Shown: positions 1 through 8,807, counted from the stretch's first letter. The stretch is 64,000 nt of DNA from Alienimonas californiensis (GCF_007743815.1 NZ_CP036265.1:3304823-3368822), one strand, 5' to 3'. The notes: generated by a model from the sequence alone, not told the origin. Program-made: numbers and translations.

Positions 1-364
1 CGTGCCGGTCGGTCGAGGTCGGGCCGATCGGCAGGGGCGTGCTGTCGATCCAGTGGGCCAGGCCGCCGTCGCCCCGCCCGGCCGGCGGGCGGACGACCGC
101 CTGGTCCAGGGCGGCCAGCAACTCCCGGACGGACCGCGACCGCATCCGGCGGCTCATCGCCGCGGGGCTGGGCAGCGGGCGTCCCCGCAGCCAGACCGGC
201 CAGTTGCGGGCGTCGCAGGCGTGGCGGACCGGCAGCTTCCGGACGACGGCGAAGAAGTAGACCTCGAGGATCCGGCGGTCGCTGAACCGCTGCCCGCGGC
301 CGGGCCGGCCGTTGTGCAGGCGGGCCAGTTCGGCGACGATCGCGGTCCAGAGTTGGTGCCTCAC
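1..364 (-). CDS. DDE transposase of an IS4/IS5-like element, C-terminus cut by window edge
   Basis: Read on the minus strand, this frame begins at a GTG (364-362) and runs off the window start after about 121 codons. The visible part is an N-terminal helical region containing RILEVYFFAVVRKLPVRH, followed by HWIDSTPLPIG. The latter is the first catalytic-Asp neighbourhood seen in IS4/IS5-type DDE transposases. The frame stays open upstream to a TAG, so a TTG start about 20 codons further up is also possible. A perfect GCGCAA...TTGCGC hairpin (434-449) lies upstream. The rest of the catalytic core lies outside the window, so whether it is intact cannot be judged. The family call rests on the IDSTPLP context only. 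Confidence 0.6.
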   Translation of the reverse strand, partial: MRHQLWTAIVAELARLHNGRPGRGQRFSDRRILEVYFFAVVRKLPVRHACDARNWPVWLRGRPLPSPAAMSRRMRSRSVRELLAALDQAVVRPPAGRGDGGLAHWIDSTPLPIGPTSTDRH

Positions 365-468
365 GGCGGTCTCCCGCTGGGGGATCGGGGCGGATGGTGG
401 AACACCCGCTACCGTGAGGCCCAACTCGTTTTTGCGCAAGACGTTGCGCCGCTAGTTGCAATTTCCTA

Positions 469-503
469 GCAAGCGAGGGGCGCGACGCCCCACCCTCGCT
501 TGC
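469..503. repeat. REP-like palindrome
   Basis: The arms GCAAGCGAGGG (469-479) and CCCTCGCTTGC (493-503) are perfect 11-bp inverted repeats around a GC-rich 13-nt loop. It lies between the transposase relic and the sugar phosphorylase gene. It differs from the palindromes around the RAYT gene at 17.1-17.8 kb, so it would be a second REP family or the end of the adjacent insertion sequence. Confidence 0.6.
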
Positions 504-532
504 GCTTCGGGCTCACCGACCAAGGCCAGACC

Positions 533-2269
533 ATGCCCCTGCCCGACGCCGTCCGCGACTCGCTCACCGCCCAATTCGCCACGCTTTACGGCGACCGGGC
601 GTCGGAGGCGCTGGCGGGCGTCGAAGCGATTGCCGAGCGCTACGACCTGCCGGCGAAGCAGGGCGAACTGTGGGACGAAGCCGACGCCGTCCTCATCACC
701 TACGGCGACATGGTCCGCCCCGACTCCGGGGAAGCCGGCGGCGACGGCCACGCCCTGCCGGCTCAGACGAAATGGCTGCTGGACCACGAATTAAACGGCC
801 CGCTGAGCGGGGTGCATCTGCTGCCGCACTTCCCCTATAGCAGCGACGACGGCTTCAGCGTGATCGACTATCGGGCCGTCGACCCGGACGTCGGCGATTG
901 GGACGACGTGGAGGCCTTGGGCGAGCGGTTCGACCTGGCCTTCGATTACGTGCTCAACCACTGCTCCGCGGAGAACGCCTGGTTCAAGGCGTTTCTCAAG
1001 CAGGAGAAGCCGTACAAAGATTGGTTCATCGTCGAGGATCCCGAAGACCCGCGGCTCCAGCAGGTCACCCGGCCGCGGACGCACCCGCTGCTCACGCCGT
1101 TTCAGACGGCGGACGGCACGAAGCACGTCTGGACGACTTTCAGCGCCGACCAGGTCGACCTGAACTTTGCCGAGCCGGGGGTGATGATCGAGATGCTGGA
1201 CGTTCTGATCGGCTACGCCGCCCGGGGCGCCCGCATTCTGCGGATGGACGCGATCGCCTATCTCTGGAAGCGGTTGGGCACGAACTGCATCCATCTGCCG
1301 GAGACGCACACGGCCCTCAAGGTGATGCGGGAGGTGTTGGACGCCGTCGCCCCCGGCACGCTGATTCTCTCGGAGACGAACGTCCCCCACGCGGAAAATA
1401 TTTCGTACTTCGGCGGCGGCGACGAGGCGCACCTCGTTTATAACTTCAGCCTCCCGCCGCTGTTGCTCGACGCCCTGACCACCGGCGATGGGCAGTACCT
1501 CAACGACTGGCTGCGGGGGCTGTCCGAGCCGGGCACGGGGATGACGTATTTTAACTTCACGGCTAGTCACGACGGCGTCGGCGTGCGGCCGTTGGAGGGG
1601 CTCGCCCCGCCGGAGCGGCTGGAGGGGCTCGTCGCCGCCGTCGAGGCCCGCGGCGGCCAGGTCAGCCGCCGCACCAACCCGGACGGCAGCAAAACGCCGT
1701 ATGAATTGAACTGCACCTATTTCAGCGCCCTGGGGGATCCCTCCGCCGGGAACGACGCCGGGGCCCGCGACGCCCACGTCCGCCGGTTTCTCTCGTCGCA
1801 GGCGGTCATGCTGGCGCTGAAGGGCATCCCCGGCATTTATTTTCACAGCCTCGTCGGCACGCCGAATTGGGGCGAGGGCGTGGCGCAGACCGGCCGGGCC
1901 CGGACCGTCAATCGCCGCAAGTTCTCGCGGTCCGAGCTGGACGAACACCTCCAAACGCCCGCCGCCGCGGCGGTGTTCGAGGGGTATATCACGCTCCTCA
2001 ATCTCCGCCGGGCCGAACCGGCGTTTCATCCTGAGGCCGGGCAAACCGTGCTGGACCTCGGCCCGGACCTCGTCGCCCTGGTGCGGATCGACCGGGACGA
2101 AACCGAACGCATCGCCTGCCTCACGAACCTCACCGGCAGCCCGGTCACGGCCGATCTCTCGGACGTCTCCGGCTGGCGGGGCGGCGTGGACCTGATCGGG
2201 GGCGCGGACCACGCCCAGCAGGTCGAACTCGGCCCGTGGCAGACGGCGTGGGTGAAGGAAACGGCCTGA
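533..2269 (+). CDS. GH13_18-type sugar phosphorylase (sucrose/glucosylglycerate phosphorylase-like)
   Basis: The product is about 578 residues, a GH13 alpha-glucosyl phosphorylase that would split an alpha-glucoside with phosphate to release glucose 1-phosphate in the cytosol. The catalytic set is visible: nucleophile Asp239 in ILRMDAIAYLWK, acid/base Glu281 in LSETNVPH, and transition-state Asp347 in TASHDGVGVRP. The stretch YLWKRLGTNCIHLPETH is typical of the subfamily containing sucrose phosphorylase, sucrose-6-phosphate phosphorylase and glucosylglycerate phosphorylase. ATG at 533 was chosen because the 11 codons before it start with TTG inside the hairpin. The length fits the glucosylglycerate/sucrose-6-phosphate branch better than short sucrose phosphorylases, but substrate cannot be fixed by eye. 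No sugar transporter is adjacent. Confidence 0.88.
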   Translation: MPLPDAVRDSLTAQFATLYGDRASEALAGVEAIAERYDLPAKQGELWDEADAVLITYGDMVRPDSGEAGGDGHALPAQTKWLLDHELNGPLSGVHLLPHFPYSSDDGFSVIDYRAVDPDVGDWDDVEALGERFDLAFDYVLNHCSAENAWFKAFLKQEKPYKDWFIVEDPEDPRLQQVTRPRTHPLLTPFQTADGTKHVWTTFSADQVDLNFAEPGVMIEMLDVLIGYAARGARILRMDAIAYLWKRLGTNCIHLPETHTALKVMREVLDAVAPGTLILSETNVPHAENISYFGGGDEAHLVYNFSLPPLLLDALTTGDGQYLNDWLRGLSEPGTGMTYFNFTASHDGVGVRPLEGLAPPERLEGLVAAVEARGGQVSRRTNPDGSKTPYELNCTYFSALGDPSAGNDAGARDAHVRRFLSSQAVMLALKGIPGIYFHSLVGTPNWGEGVAQTGRARTVNRRKFSRSELDEHLQTPAAAAVFEGYITLLNLRRAEPAFHPEAGQTVLDLGPDLVALVRIDRDETERIACLTNLTGSPVTADLSDVSGWRGGVDLIGGADHAQQVELGPWQTAWVKETA

Positions 2270-2276
2270 GCCCGCG

Positions 2277-3074
2277 TTATTCGCCGATGCTCATGCCGCG
2301 GAACTCCACCGGGTAGCCCTCCGCCTGAAAGCCGATGCGGCCGCGGGTCAGCGCCGTCGGCTGGCTGGTCGAAACCTGTTCGCCGTTGAGCGTGACCGTC
2401 AACGCCCCGCCTTCGCTGACGACCGTCACGGCGTTCCAGTCGCCCTGGGGTTTGCGGGCGGCGTCGCGGGCGGGCTCGTCCAGCGTGCTTTCGACCGTCA
2501 CGTCCTTGGCGTTGGATTTAATGGAGGCCGTCTCGCCCCACTTGCCCTGCACTTCGAGGCACCGCGGCCAGACTTTGTCCGTCTCGTCGATGAACAGCAG
2601 GCAGCCGGTGTTCTCGCCGGGGACTTCTTCCGTGCCGAGCGGGTCCGCTTTGGGGAAGCGATATTCGTAGGTGACGGTGAAGTCCGGACCGTACTGTTCC
2701 GTGGACGCGAAGTAGCCGCGGCCGTCGAGGATCACGCCGTCGGCGGTCGGGTTGAAGCTGATCGCGCCGTCGGTAGGAAACAGAGCGAAGTTCTCCAGCG
2801 CCGTGGGCAGCGGGACGAAGTTCGGCATGCCGACCGGCAACTCGGTGGCGACGCTGCCCTCGTTGGAGGGCGTCGCCGTGTCCGTGGCGTCCTGTTCCGG
2901 TTCGCTGCCGCAGCCGTTGAGCGCCACGATCAGCCCCGCCGTCGCCAAGGCGGCGGCGCTGTAGGCGAAGCGGCGGCGGATGCGGGCGAGGCGGTCCTCG
3001 GCGATGCCGTCCCCCGCGTGAGCGTGCGGGTCGTGCGTGTCGTCGGAGGCGTCTGGGGCGTCGGGGGCGTGCAT
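2277..3074 (-). CDS. DUF1080-like (3-keto-disaccharide hydrolase fold) lipoprotein
   Basis: The product is 265 residues. After a 40-residue polar, Asp/His-rich N-terminus comes a hydrophobic segment ending in the lipobox LNGC, so it is probably a membrane-anchored lipoprotein. The rest has the marks of the DUF1080 concanavalin-like fold, very abundant in planctomycetes: FTVTYEYRFP, NTGCLLFI, WNAVTVVSEGGALTVTLNG, and the closing GRIGFQAEGYPVEFRGMSI. It converges with the sugar phosphorylase gene (7 nt between stops) and diverges from the aldehyde dehydrogenase gene, sharing an 84-nt intergenic region. A role in extracytoplasmic carbohydrate binding or hydrolysis is inferred from the family. 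The pre-lipobox region is unusually long, so the true start could be further downstream. Confidence 0.75.
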   Translation of the reverse strand: MHAPDAPDASDDTHDPHAHAGDGIAEDRLARIRRRFAYSAAALATAGLIVALNGCGSEPEQDATDTATPSNEGSVATELPVGMPNFVPLPTALENFALFPTDGAISFNPTADGVILDGRGYFASTEQYGPDFTVTYEYRFPKADPLGTEEVPGENTGCLLFIDETDKVWPRCLEVQGKWGETASIKSNAKDVTVESTLDEPARDAARKPQGDWNAVTVVSEGGALTVTLNGEQVSTSQPTALTRGRIGFQAEGYPVEFRGMSIGE

Positions 3075-3158
3075 CGGCGGGCGTGATTGCGACTCGGGGC
3101 GAACGCCGCCACGATACCGGCTCGCCTCGCACCCCGCACCGCGGGCTTCCCCGACGAA

Positions 3159-4631
3159 ATGGCTTTCCGCATGTCGCTGTTCTCCGGCTCCAAAGACTAT
3201 CAATTCTACGCCGCCGGCCGCTGGCAGGACGGCGACACGAAGATCGAAGTGCTCAACCCGGCGGACGAATCCGTCCTCGCCACCACCCCGGACGCCACCG
3301 CCGCCCAATGCACCGAGGCGCTGGAGTTCGCCAAGCAGGCCCAGAAGGCCTGGGGTAAGCTGACGGGCGTCGAACGCGGCAACTGCCTGCGGAAGTGGGC
3401 CGATCTGGTCGACGAGCGGAAGGAGAAGTTCGCCCAACTGCTCTCCCAAGAGGTCGGCAAGCCGATCCGCGAGGCCCGCGGCGAGATCGACTTCGGCAAC
3501 AGCTGGCTGCGGTACTTCGCCGGCTTCGACCGTCACATTGAGGGCGAGATCCTCTCCGCCGACCAGCCGAACGAACAGCTCTGGCTCGTCCCGCAGCCGG
3601 CCGGCGTGGCGGTCGCGGTGATCGCCTGGAACTTCCCCTACGCCGTCGCCTGCCGGAAGCTCGCCCCGGCGCTGATCGCCGGTTGCGCGATCGTGCTCAA
3701 GCCGCACGAGGACACCCCGCTGACGGCCTTGGAACTGGCCAAACTGGCGGAGGAGGCGGGCATTCCGCCGGGCATCGTGAACGTGGTCACCGGCCGCGGG
3801 GCCACCGCCGGCGCCGCCCTGACCAGCAGCCCGCTGGCGGACGTGATCTCCTTCACCGGCAGCGTGAAAACCGGCAAGCTGATCGCCAAGGCCGCCGCGG
3901 AGAACGTGACCTTCGCCTCGCTGGAACTGGGCGGCAAGGCCCCGTTCCTGGTGCTGAACGACGCGGACGTGGACGAGGCGGTCGAGATCGCCGTCTTCAG
4001 CCGGTTCCTGAACTGCGGCCAGATCTGCACCGCCAACGAGCGCACCTACGTGCAGCGGGGCGTGTACGAGCAGTTCCTCGAAAAATACGTCGCCAAGGTG
4101 GAGGGGCTGTCCGTCGGCAACCCGCTGGACGAAGACATGTACCTCGGCCCGAAGGTCAATAAAACGGAGCTGGAAAAAGTCGACCGCATGGTGCAGGCCG
4201 CGGTCGCCGGCGGCGCCACCGCCCTGACCGGCGGCGGCCTGTTCGAGCGCGAGGGCAAGTACGAGAAGGGCTACTGGTACAAGCCGACCGTCATCACCGG
4301 CGTGGATAACTCCAACCCGCTGATGCAGGACGAAATCTTCGGCCCAGTCTCGCCCGTCGCCCCCTTTGACGACTTCGACGAAGGCATCGCGTTGGCGAAC
4401 GACACCCGGTTCGGCCTCGCCGGCTACCTGGTGACGAACGACATGAACAAGATCATGCGGGCGATCCGCGATCTGGAATTGGGCGAGCTGTATATCAACC
4501 GCGGCTGCGTGGAGAGCATCCACGGCTACCACACCGGCTGGAAGCAGAGCGGCGTCGGCGGCGACGACGGCAAAAAGGGCCTGGAGCACTACCTGCGGTA
4601 CAAGAGCGTGTACCTCAAGTACCAGGGTTAA
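3159..4631 (+). CDS. aldA: NAD-dependent aldehyde dehydrogenase, lactaldehyde/glycolaldehyde type
   Basis: The product is about 490 residues with the full ALDH fold. The oxyanion Asn lies in AVIAWNFPYAVACRKLAPAL, the base Glu256 in LELGGKAP and the catalytic Cys290 in NCGQICTANERTYVQ. The tail GYHTGWKQSGVGGDDGKKGL matches the AldA-specific ending (FHAGWRKSGIGG in E. coli). It would oxidise L-lactaldehyde or glycolaldehyde to the acid in deoxysugar or glycol breakdown. A second in-frame ATG at 3171 would put the catalytic Cys at 286, close to E. coli Cys285. Neither start has a clear Shine-Dalgarno, so the start is uncertain by four codons. A strong palindromic terminator follows the stop. Confidence 0.88.
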   Translation: MAFRMSLFSGSKDYQFYAAGRWQDGDTKIEVLNPADESVLATTPDATAAQCTEALEFAKQAQKAWGKLTGVERGNCLRKWADLVDERKEKFAQLLSQEVGKPIREARGEIDFGNSWLRYFAGFDRHIEGEILSADQPNEQLWLVPQPAGVAVAVIAWNFPYAVACRKLAPALIAGCAIVLKPHEDTPLTALELAKLAEEAGIPPGIVNVVTGRGATAGAALTSSPLADVISFTGSVKTGKLIAKAAAENVTFASLELGGKAPFLVLNDADVDEAVEIAVFSRFLNCGQICTANERTYVQRGVYEQFLEKYVAKVEGLSVGNPLDEDMYLGPKVNKTELEKVDRMVQAAVAGGATALTGGGLFEREGKYEKGYWYKPTVITGVDNSNPLMQDEIFGPVSPVAPFDDFDEGIALANDTRFGLAGYLVTNDMNKIMRAIRDLELGELYINRGCVESIHGYHTGWKQSGVGGDDGKKGLEHYLRYKSVYLKYQG

Positions 4632-4654
4632 TTCGAAGCGTTCTTCAGCGCCGT

Positions 4655-4690
4655 AACGCCGAGGCCCCGCGGGGCCTCGGCGTTATTTTT
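4655..4690. terminator. Bidirectional intrinsic terminator
   Basis: Positions 4655-4684 are a perfect 30-nt palindrome (AACGCCGAGGCCCC and its complement) followed by ATTTTT on the plus strand. It ends the aldehyde dehydrogenase gene. The stop codon of the convergent minus-strand gene (4683-4685) overlaps the right edge of the stem. Confidence 0.88.
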
Positions 4691-5987
4691 GTGCAGACAA
4701 TTGATAGGCCCGCAGGACGTTCTCGTCTCGGGCGTAGAGCACGCCGTCGCTGTAGGCCGGCAGGGCCCTGACGGTGGAGTCGAACAGTCGGGCGCGGCCA
4801 AGCTCGCGATAACGGTCCGGGTCCGCGGCGACGAGGACGAGTTCGCCGTCGGTTTTGAGCACGAGCAGCGAGCCGCCCCCGTCGCCGGCCGGCAGACCGA
4901 TCAGCGTGGCGTGACCGAAGCCGCGTTCGGTCCAGCGGCGTTCGTTCCGGCCCGGGGCGAGGCAGACGAGGTCGCTTTCGCCCACGTCCTGCCGGCCGTC
5001 GACGCCGTACAGGTTCGAGGCGACGGCGACCGGCGTCGCGTAGTGGGCGGCGAGGACGTCCGATCCCTCGTAATTGACCGTCGCCTTCTCGGCGATCCGG
5101 TTTAATAGCGTCGCCCCCACGCCGTAATTCGCCGTGAGGAACACGCGATCCGACCGCGGCGTCGCGAGGCTGAGCCCCGGCAGGATCACCGGGTTCGCCC
5201 CCACCGCCGTCGGGCCGCGGGCGCCGAAGGGAACGTTCCACTTCACGCGGCCGGTTTTCACTTCGATCCCATAGGTGGTGAGCCGGGTCGGCACGACCGC
5301 TTCCGGCTCCTTTCGCAGCGGCATTAACACCGGCGAAGTGTACGCCGCTTGCGCGTCGGTCGCCGTCCAGCGGGTTTTTCCGGTCTTCAAATCGAAGCCG
5401 ACGACGCCCGCGCCGTCCCGGTCGCCGCCGACGACGCACAGCACGATCCCGCCGCCGTTCCCGTCCGACACGACCAGCGGCGTGCTGCCGAAGCCGAAGT
5501 AGCCGGGGTCGGCGCCGTAGTCCTCGGCGGCGTCACGCCGCCAGAGTTCGGACCCGTCCTTCACGTTCACGCACCGCAGCACGCCGGCAGCGCCGAACGC
5601 GACCACCCGGCCGCCCAGCAGGGGGGTGACCACCGGCACGCAGCGGGGGCCGGCGTCCGGGATGAACCCGCCGCCGTAGGTCGCGGGGGCGTCACTGGTC
5701 CAGCGGGTCGCGCCGGTGGCGGCGTCGAGGGCCTCCAGGCGTTCCACGTCCTCGCCGTCGTCGGCGGTGGTGCGGTGGAACAGGATGACCGTTCCGTCCG
5801 CGACCGCCGGCCCGGCGAAGCCCTGACCGACCGGCTTCGTCCAGCGCGGGTCGAGGTCCGCCGGCAGCGCCGTCAGCGCGGCTTCGTCGACCGCCACGCC
5901 GTCGCGGTTCGGGCCGAGAATCTGCGGCCAATCCCCGGCCGCGGCGGGGGAGCAGGCGACGAGCAGGAGTGCGACGGCGGTTCTCAT
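4683..5987 (-). CDS. Secreted PQQ-type beta-propeller repeat protein
   Basis: The product is 434 residues with a clear signal peptide (MRTAVALLLVACSPAAAG), followed by repeated propeller blades of the PQQ-dehydrogenase/BamB type. Examples are LDAATGATRWTSDAPA, VNVKDGSELWRRDA, FDLKTGKTRWTA and IEVKTGRVKWNVPFG. The start WPQILGPNRDG is the usual beginning of planctomycete PQQ-repeat proteins. The fold is a periplasmic scaffold; no PQQ-dehydrogenase catalytic residues were recognised, so no reaction is claimed. Its stop codon lies inside the shared palindromic terminator. It is followed on the same strand, 19 nt upstream of its start, by purU, with which it may share a transcript. Confidence 0.82.
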   Translation of the reverse strand: MRTAVALLLVACSPAAAGDWPQILGPNRDGVAVDEAALTALPADLDPRWTKPVGQGFAGPAVADGTVILFHRTTADDGEDVERLEALDAATGATRWTSDAPATYGGGFIPDAGPRCVPVVTPLLGGRVVAFGAAGVLRCVNVKDGSELWRRDAAEDYGADPGYFGFGSTPLVVSDGNGGGIVLCVVGGDRDGAGVVGFDLKTGKTRWTATDAQAAYTSPVLMPLRKEPEAVVPTRLTTYGIEVKTGRVKWNVPFGARGPTAVGANPVILPGLSLATPRSDRVFLTANYGVGATLLNRIAEKATVNYEGSDVLAAHYATPVAVASNLYGVDGRQDVGESDLVCLAPGRNERRWTERGFGHATLIGLPAGDGGGSLLVLKTDGELVLVAADPDRYRELGRARLFDSTVRALPAYSDGVLYARDENVLRAYQLSAQK

Positions 5988-6006
5988 CCCGCCATCGTAA
6001 CGCCGC

Positions 6007-6861
6007 TCAGGTCACCGGGACGACGCGGTGGAACCGCAGGGCGACCTCGCCGTCCAGCACGCGGCGGACGCCCTCGACCAGCACCGCGGGTTCGTGTTCC
6101 GTTTCGCCCCGCCGTTTGATCTCCTTCAACGACGTGCCCGGGGGGACGGTGAAGGTCGCCTGGTGCACGATCTGCTCGCCAGCGTCCAGTTCCGGGACGA
6201 TGAAGTGCACCGTGGAGCCGTACGTCAGCATGTGGCGGGCGTGGGCGTCTTCGTACGGACGGAATCCGGGGAAGGGCGGCAGTAAACCGTGGTGCAGGTT
6301 GAGGATGCGGCCGCCGGCGTACTTCCAGCAGACCCCCGCCGGCAGCACACGCATGTAGCGGGCCAACAGGACGTAGTCGACGGCATGTTCGTCCAGCAGA
6401 TCGACCAGACGGTCGTTGTCCGGGGCGCCGCGGTCGTCGCCGATGTCGAAGAACGGCACGCCGAACTCCTCCGCCACGCCGCGGCAGGCGGGGCGGTTGC
6501 CGAGCACGCAGGAGACCTCCGCCTTCAACCGGCCGTCGCGGACGGCCCGCAGCACGGCGGTCGCCGGCTCGGGGCGGTAGGTCGTGCAGATGGCCAGCCG
6601 CGGCGGGGCCTGCTCCCCCGGGACCCACGTCCTCACGCTGAGGCCCCGTTCCGCCCCGATGCGGTCCAGGTCCGCCCGCAGCACGGCGGAGTCCGCGTCG
6701 TTCTCCCACTCGGCCCGCACCAGCATCGCGAACAGGTGTTCCTGATCGCGGTCGTACATCTGGATTTCGTGCAGATTGGCGCCGGCACTCGTGAGGTGAT
6801 GGATAATCGGGTCGGCGAGGCCGCGGTTATCCGGGCCGACGGCGGTGACGACGGCGTGCAT
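6007..6861 (-). CDS. purU: Formyltetrahydrofolate deformylase
   Basis: The product is 284 residues and hydrolyses 10-formyl-THF to formate and THF. Residues 1-80 form an ACT-like domain (VVTAVGPDNRGLADPIIHHL). Residues 85-284 form the formyltransferase fold with the triad N188, H190 and D226 in RILNLHHGLLPPFPG and VPELDAGEQIV. Compared with E. coli PurU, the loop after the catalytic His reads GLLPPFPGF instead of SFLPAFIG. That is a conservative change, but it leaves a small chance of a related formyltransferase activity. It is divergent from the HIT-family gene. Confidence 0.87.
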   Translation of the reverse strand: MHAVVTAVGPDNRGLADPIIHHLTSAGANLHEIQMYDRDQEHLFAMLVRAEWENDADSAVLRADLDRIGAERGLSVRTWVPGEQAPPRLAICTTYRPEPATAVLRAVRDGRLKAEVSCVLGNRPACRGVAEEFGVPFFDIGDDRGAPDNDRLVDLLDEHAVDYVLLARYMRVLPAGVCWKYAGGRILNLHHGLLPPFPGFRPYEDAHARHMLTYGSTVHFIVPELDAGEQIVHQATFTVPPGTSLKEIKRRGETEHEPAVLVEGVRRVLDGEVALRFHRVVPVT

Positions 6862-6925
6862 TCCTGAGTCCCGAATTCCGAATCGTCCTGGGCGCCCCCG
6901 CGAAGCGCCCAGCGTACCATCGTCG

Positions 6926-6939
6926 GCTTGCGGTTTCGC
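6926..6939. repeat. Isolated half of the RAYT-associated palindrome
   Basis: GCTTGCGGTTTCGC at this position is identical to the core of the arms flanking the RAYT gene (17151-17160 and 17813-17824). It sits in the purU/HIT divergent intergenic region without a clear opposite arm, so it is probably a decayed or half REP copy. Confidence 0.5.
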
Positions 6940-6962
6940 CGCGGCCCGATCAGAACCCCCCG

Positions 6963-7517
6963 ATGGACGAGCTAACCCGCGCCCGCCTCTGGGCTCCCTG
7001 GCGACTGGACTACATCAAGGACCCGAACCGGGCGAAGGCCCCGCGGGCGGCCGACGGAGGGGGGACCGGCTGCTTCCTGTGCGATCTCGCCGCGGACCCG
7101 GCCGGCGATGCGGAGCGGCTGGTCGTCGCCCGTCGGGGGCCGGCGGTCGCGGTGCTCAACCGCTTCCCCTACAACAACGGGCACCTGCTGGTCGCCCCGC
7201 TGGAGCACCGCGGCGATCTCACGGAACTCTCGCCAGAGCAGTCCGCCGCCTGCCAGTCGCTGCTGAGCGACCTGTGCGTGGCGCTGCGGGAGACGTTGAA
7301 CGCCCAGGGGTTCAACGTGGGGCTGAACCTCGGGGCCGTTGCCGGGGCGGGGCTGCCGGGGCATCTGCACTGGCACCTCGTGCCGCGGTGGCCGGGCGAC
7401 GGGAACTTCATGACAGTCACCGCGAACGCCAGCGTCATTCCCCAGTCGCTGGGAATATTGCACGAGTTGCTGGTCGATCACGCTCGGCTGCGCGGAGACG
7501 CCGACGGCGGGGGATAA
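6963..7517 (+). CDS. HIT-family nucleotide hydrolase/phosphorylase
   Basis: The product is 184 residues. The histidine triad is H134-x-H136-x-H138 in PGHLHWHLVPRW, preceded by FPYNNGHLLVAP and by the nucleotide-contact segment GFNVGLNLG, which are diagnostic of the Fhit/Ap4A branch of the HIT superfamily. C37 and C40 (GCFLC) sit where Ap4A phosphorylase-like HIT proteins carry a Cys pair. It would act in the cytosol on dinucleoside polyphosphates or AMP conjugates; the exact substrate is not readable. N-terminal LWAPWRLDYI is also typical. The start ATG follows a divergent promoter region containing a half REP. Confidence 0.85.
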   Translation: MDELTRARLWAPWRLDYIKDPNRAKAPRAADGGGTGCFLCDLAADPAGDAERLVVARRGPAVAVLNRFPYNNGHLLVAPLEHRGDLTELSPEQSAACQSLLSDLCVALRETLNAQGFNVGLNLGAVAGAGLPGHLHWHLVPRWPGDGNFMTVTANASVIPQSLGILHELLVDHARLRGDADGGG

Positions 7518-7705
7518 GCCGGGCCGCAGGGGAATGCGGGCCGACGGAGGCTCCGGCGGGCGCCGCGGCCGGCGCCGTGCCGTTGCCGCTTTACCGGCCC
7601 CCCGGGAGCTTTAGAATCGGGAGCCCACCGCGGCGTCCCGACGCATCCCGCCCCGCCGCCGCCCCGTCGCTCGTTCGCCCCCGGCGGTCCGCCGGCCATT
7701 GTCCC

Positions 7706-8716
7706 ATGTTGCTCACCGCGCTGCGGCTCCTGTACATCCTGGCCGCCAGCGGGGCGACGGCGGTGTTCGTCAATTCGTTGTCGACCGCCCGACCGGACCT
7801 GGTCAACGCCCACCCGTTTCTCACCTGGCTGTTCGTGACGGCCCTGATGAGTTCGCTGGTCCTGGTGGACCTGATCGTCCGCCGCAAGCGGATTGAAGAT
7901 ATCTCCGCGGTCTATTTCGGCGTGTTGGTCGGCTCCCTGCTGAGCTATCTGCTGTTGCAAGCCCTCTCGCCCTTCGTCGCCGGCACGAGCTGGGCGGGGC
8001 TGGTCGAGATCGTCGTGCCGCTGGCGCTGGTTTACTTCAGCGTCTCGTTTCTGCTGCAGACGAAGGGCGAGTTTCGATTTATTATTCCGTACGTGGAGTT
8101 CAGTCGAGAATTGAAAGGCGGCCGGCCGCTCGTGCTGGACGACAGCGCCCTGATCGACGGCCGCATCGTGGGGCTGGCGGAGGTCGGTCTGGCGGACACG
8201 CTGCTGGTCGTGCCCGACTTCGTGATCAACCTCGTGCAGTCCGTCGCCGACAGCCCCGAGAAAACCCGCCGGGCCCGCGGCCGCCGGGGGTTGGACATGC
8301 TGCAGAAACTCCGCGACCTCCCCGGGAACCACGTTCGTGTGGAGGCGACCGGCGAAGAATTGACTGGCCAAGCCGCCGAACATCGCCTGCTGACCCTCGC
8401 CGACGAACTGGGCGCCCGGGTGGTGACGAACGACCAAAACCTCGCCCGGGCGGCGTCGGCCCGGGGCGTCGGCAGCATCAATTTGAACGTCGTCGCCAAC
8501 GCCCTCAAGCCCCGGCACCTGCCCGGCGACCGGTTCAACATCAAGATCCAAAAACGCGGCGAGGCCCCGGGGCAGGGCGTCGGCTACCTGGACGACGGCA
8601 CGATGGTCGTCTGCGAGGAAGCTGCCCCCAAACAGGGCTTCGAAGTGCAGGTCGAAGTCACCAGCGTGCTGCAAAACAACAGCGGCCGGATGATCTTTTC
8701 GAAGCTGGCGGTGTAG
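7706..8716 (+). CDS. Membrane-anchored PIN/TRAM domain protein (YacL-like)
   Basis: The product is 336 residues. Four hydrophobic segments lie in residues 1-118. They are followed by a PIN nuclease-like domain (about 140-265) with acidic positions D145/D146 in VLDDSALIDGRI and D243 in VVTNDQNLARAA, and a C-terminal TRAM domain (about 272-336). This four-TM/PIN/TRAM order is that of Bacillus YacL and its homologues. An RNA-binding or RNA-cleaving role is inferred from the fold only. ATG at 7706 is preferred because the frame upstream has low-complexity composition and overlaps the HIT gene. A long inverted repeat follows the stop. Confidence 0.82.
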   Translation: MLLTALRLLYILAASGATAVFVNSLSTARPDLVNAHPFLTWLFVTALMSSLVLVDLIVRRKRIEDISAVYFGVLVGSLLSYLLLQALSPFVAGTSWAGLVEIVVPLALVYFSVSFLLQTKGEFRFIIPYVEFSRELKGGRPLVLDDSALIDGRIVGLAEVGLADTLLVVPDFVINLVQSVADSPEKTRRARGRRGLDMLQKLRDLPGNHVRVEATGEELTGQAAEHRLLTLADELGARVVTNDQNLARAASARGVGSINLNVVANALKPRHLPGDRFNIKIQKRGEAPGQGVGYLDDGTMVVCEEAAPKQGFEVQVEVTSVLQNNSGRMIFSKLAV

Positions 8717-8737
8717 GGATCGCGTCGCTCGAAATCT

Positions 8738-8807
8738 CAAGACCAAGAAATTAAGAACCAAAACGGCCTCGGAGTCCGCGGCCTTGGTTCTTGAGTTCTT
8801 GGTCTTG
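8738..8807. terminator. Long stem-loop between convergent genes
   Basis: The left arm 8738-8761 and right arm 8784-8807 pair at 22 of 24 positions (core AAGACCAAGAA and AAGAACCAA). They enclose a 22-nt GC-rich loop. It lies in the 100-nt gap between the converging PIN/TRAM and argS genes and fits a bidirectional terminator. It is markedly A/T-richer than its surroundings. Confidence 0.7.

Noticed and set aside
2..469. Plus-strand 155-codon frame at the window start
   Set aside because: It is antisense to a transposase frame whose motifs are readable; the plus frame is Arg/Pro/Gly-rich without domain character.
791..2212. Long antisense frames over real genes (for example over the sugar phosphorylase and argS)
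   Set aside because: They lie opposite genes with clear motifs and show only high-GC codon artefacts.
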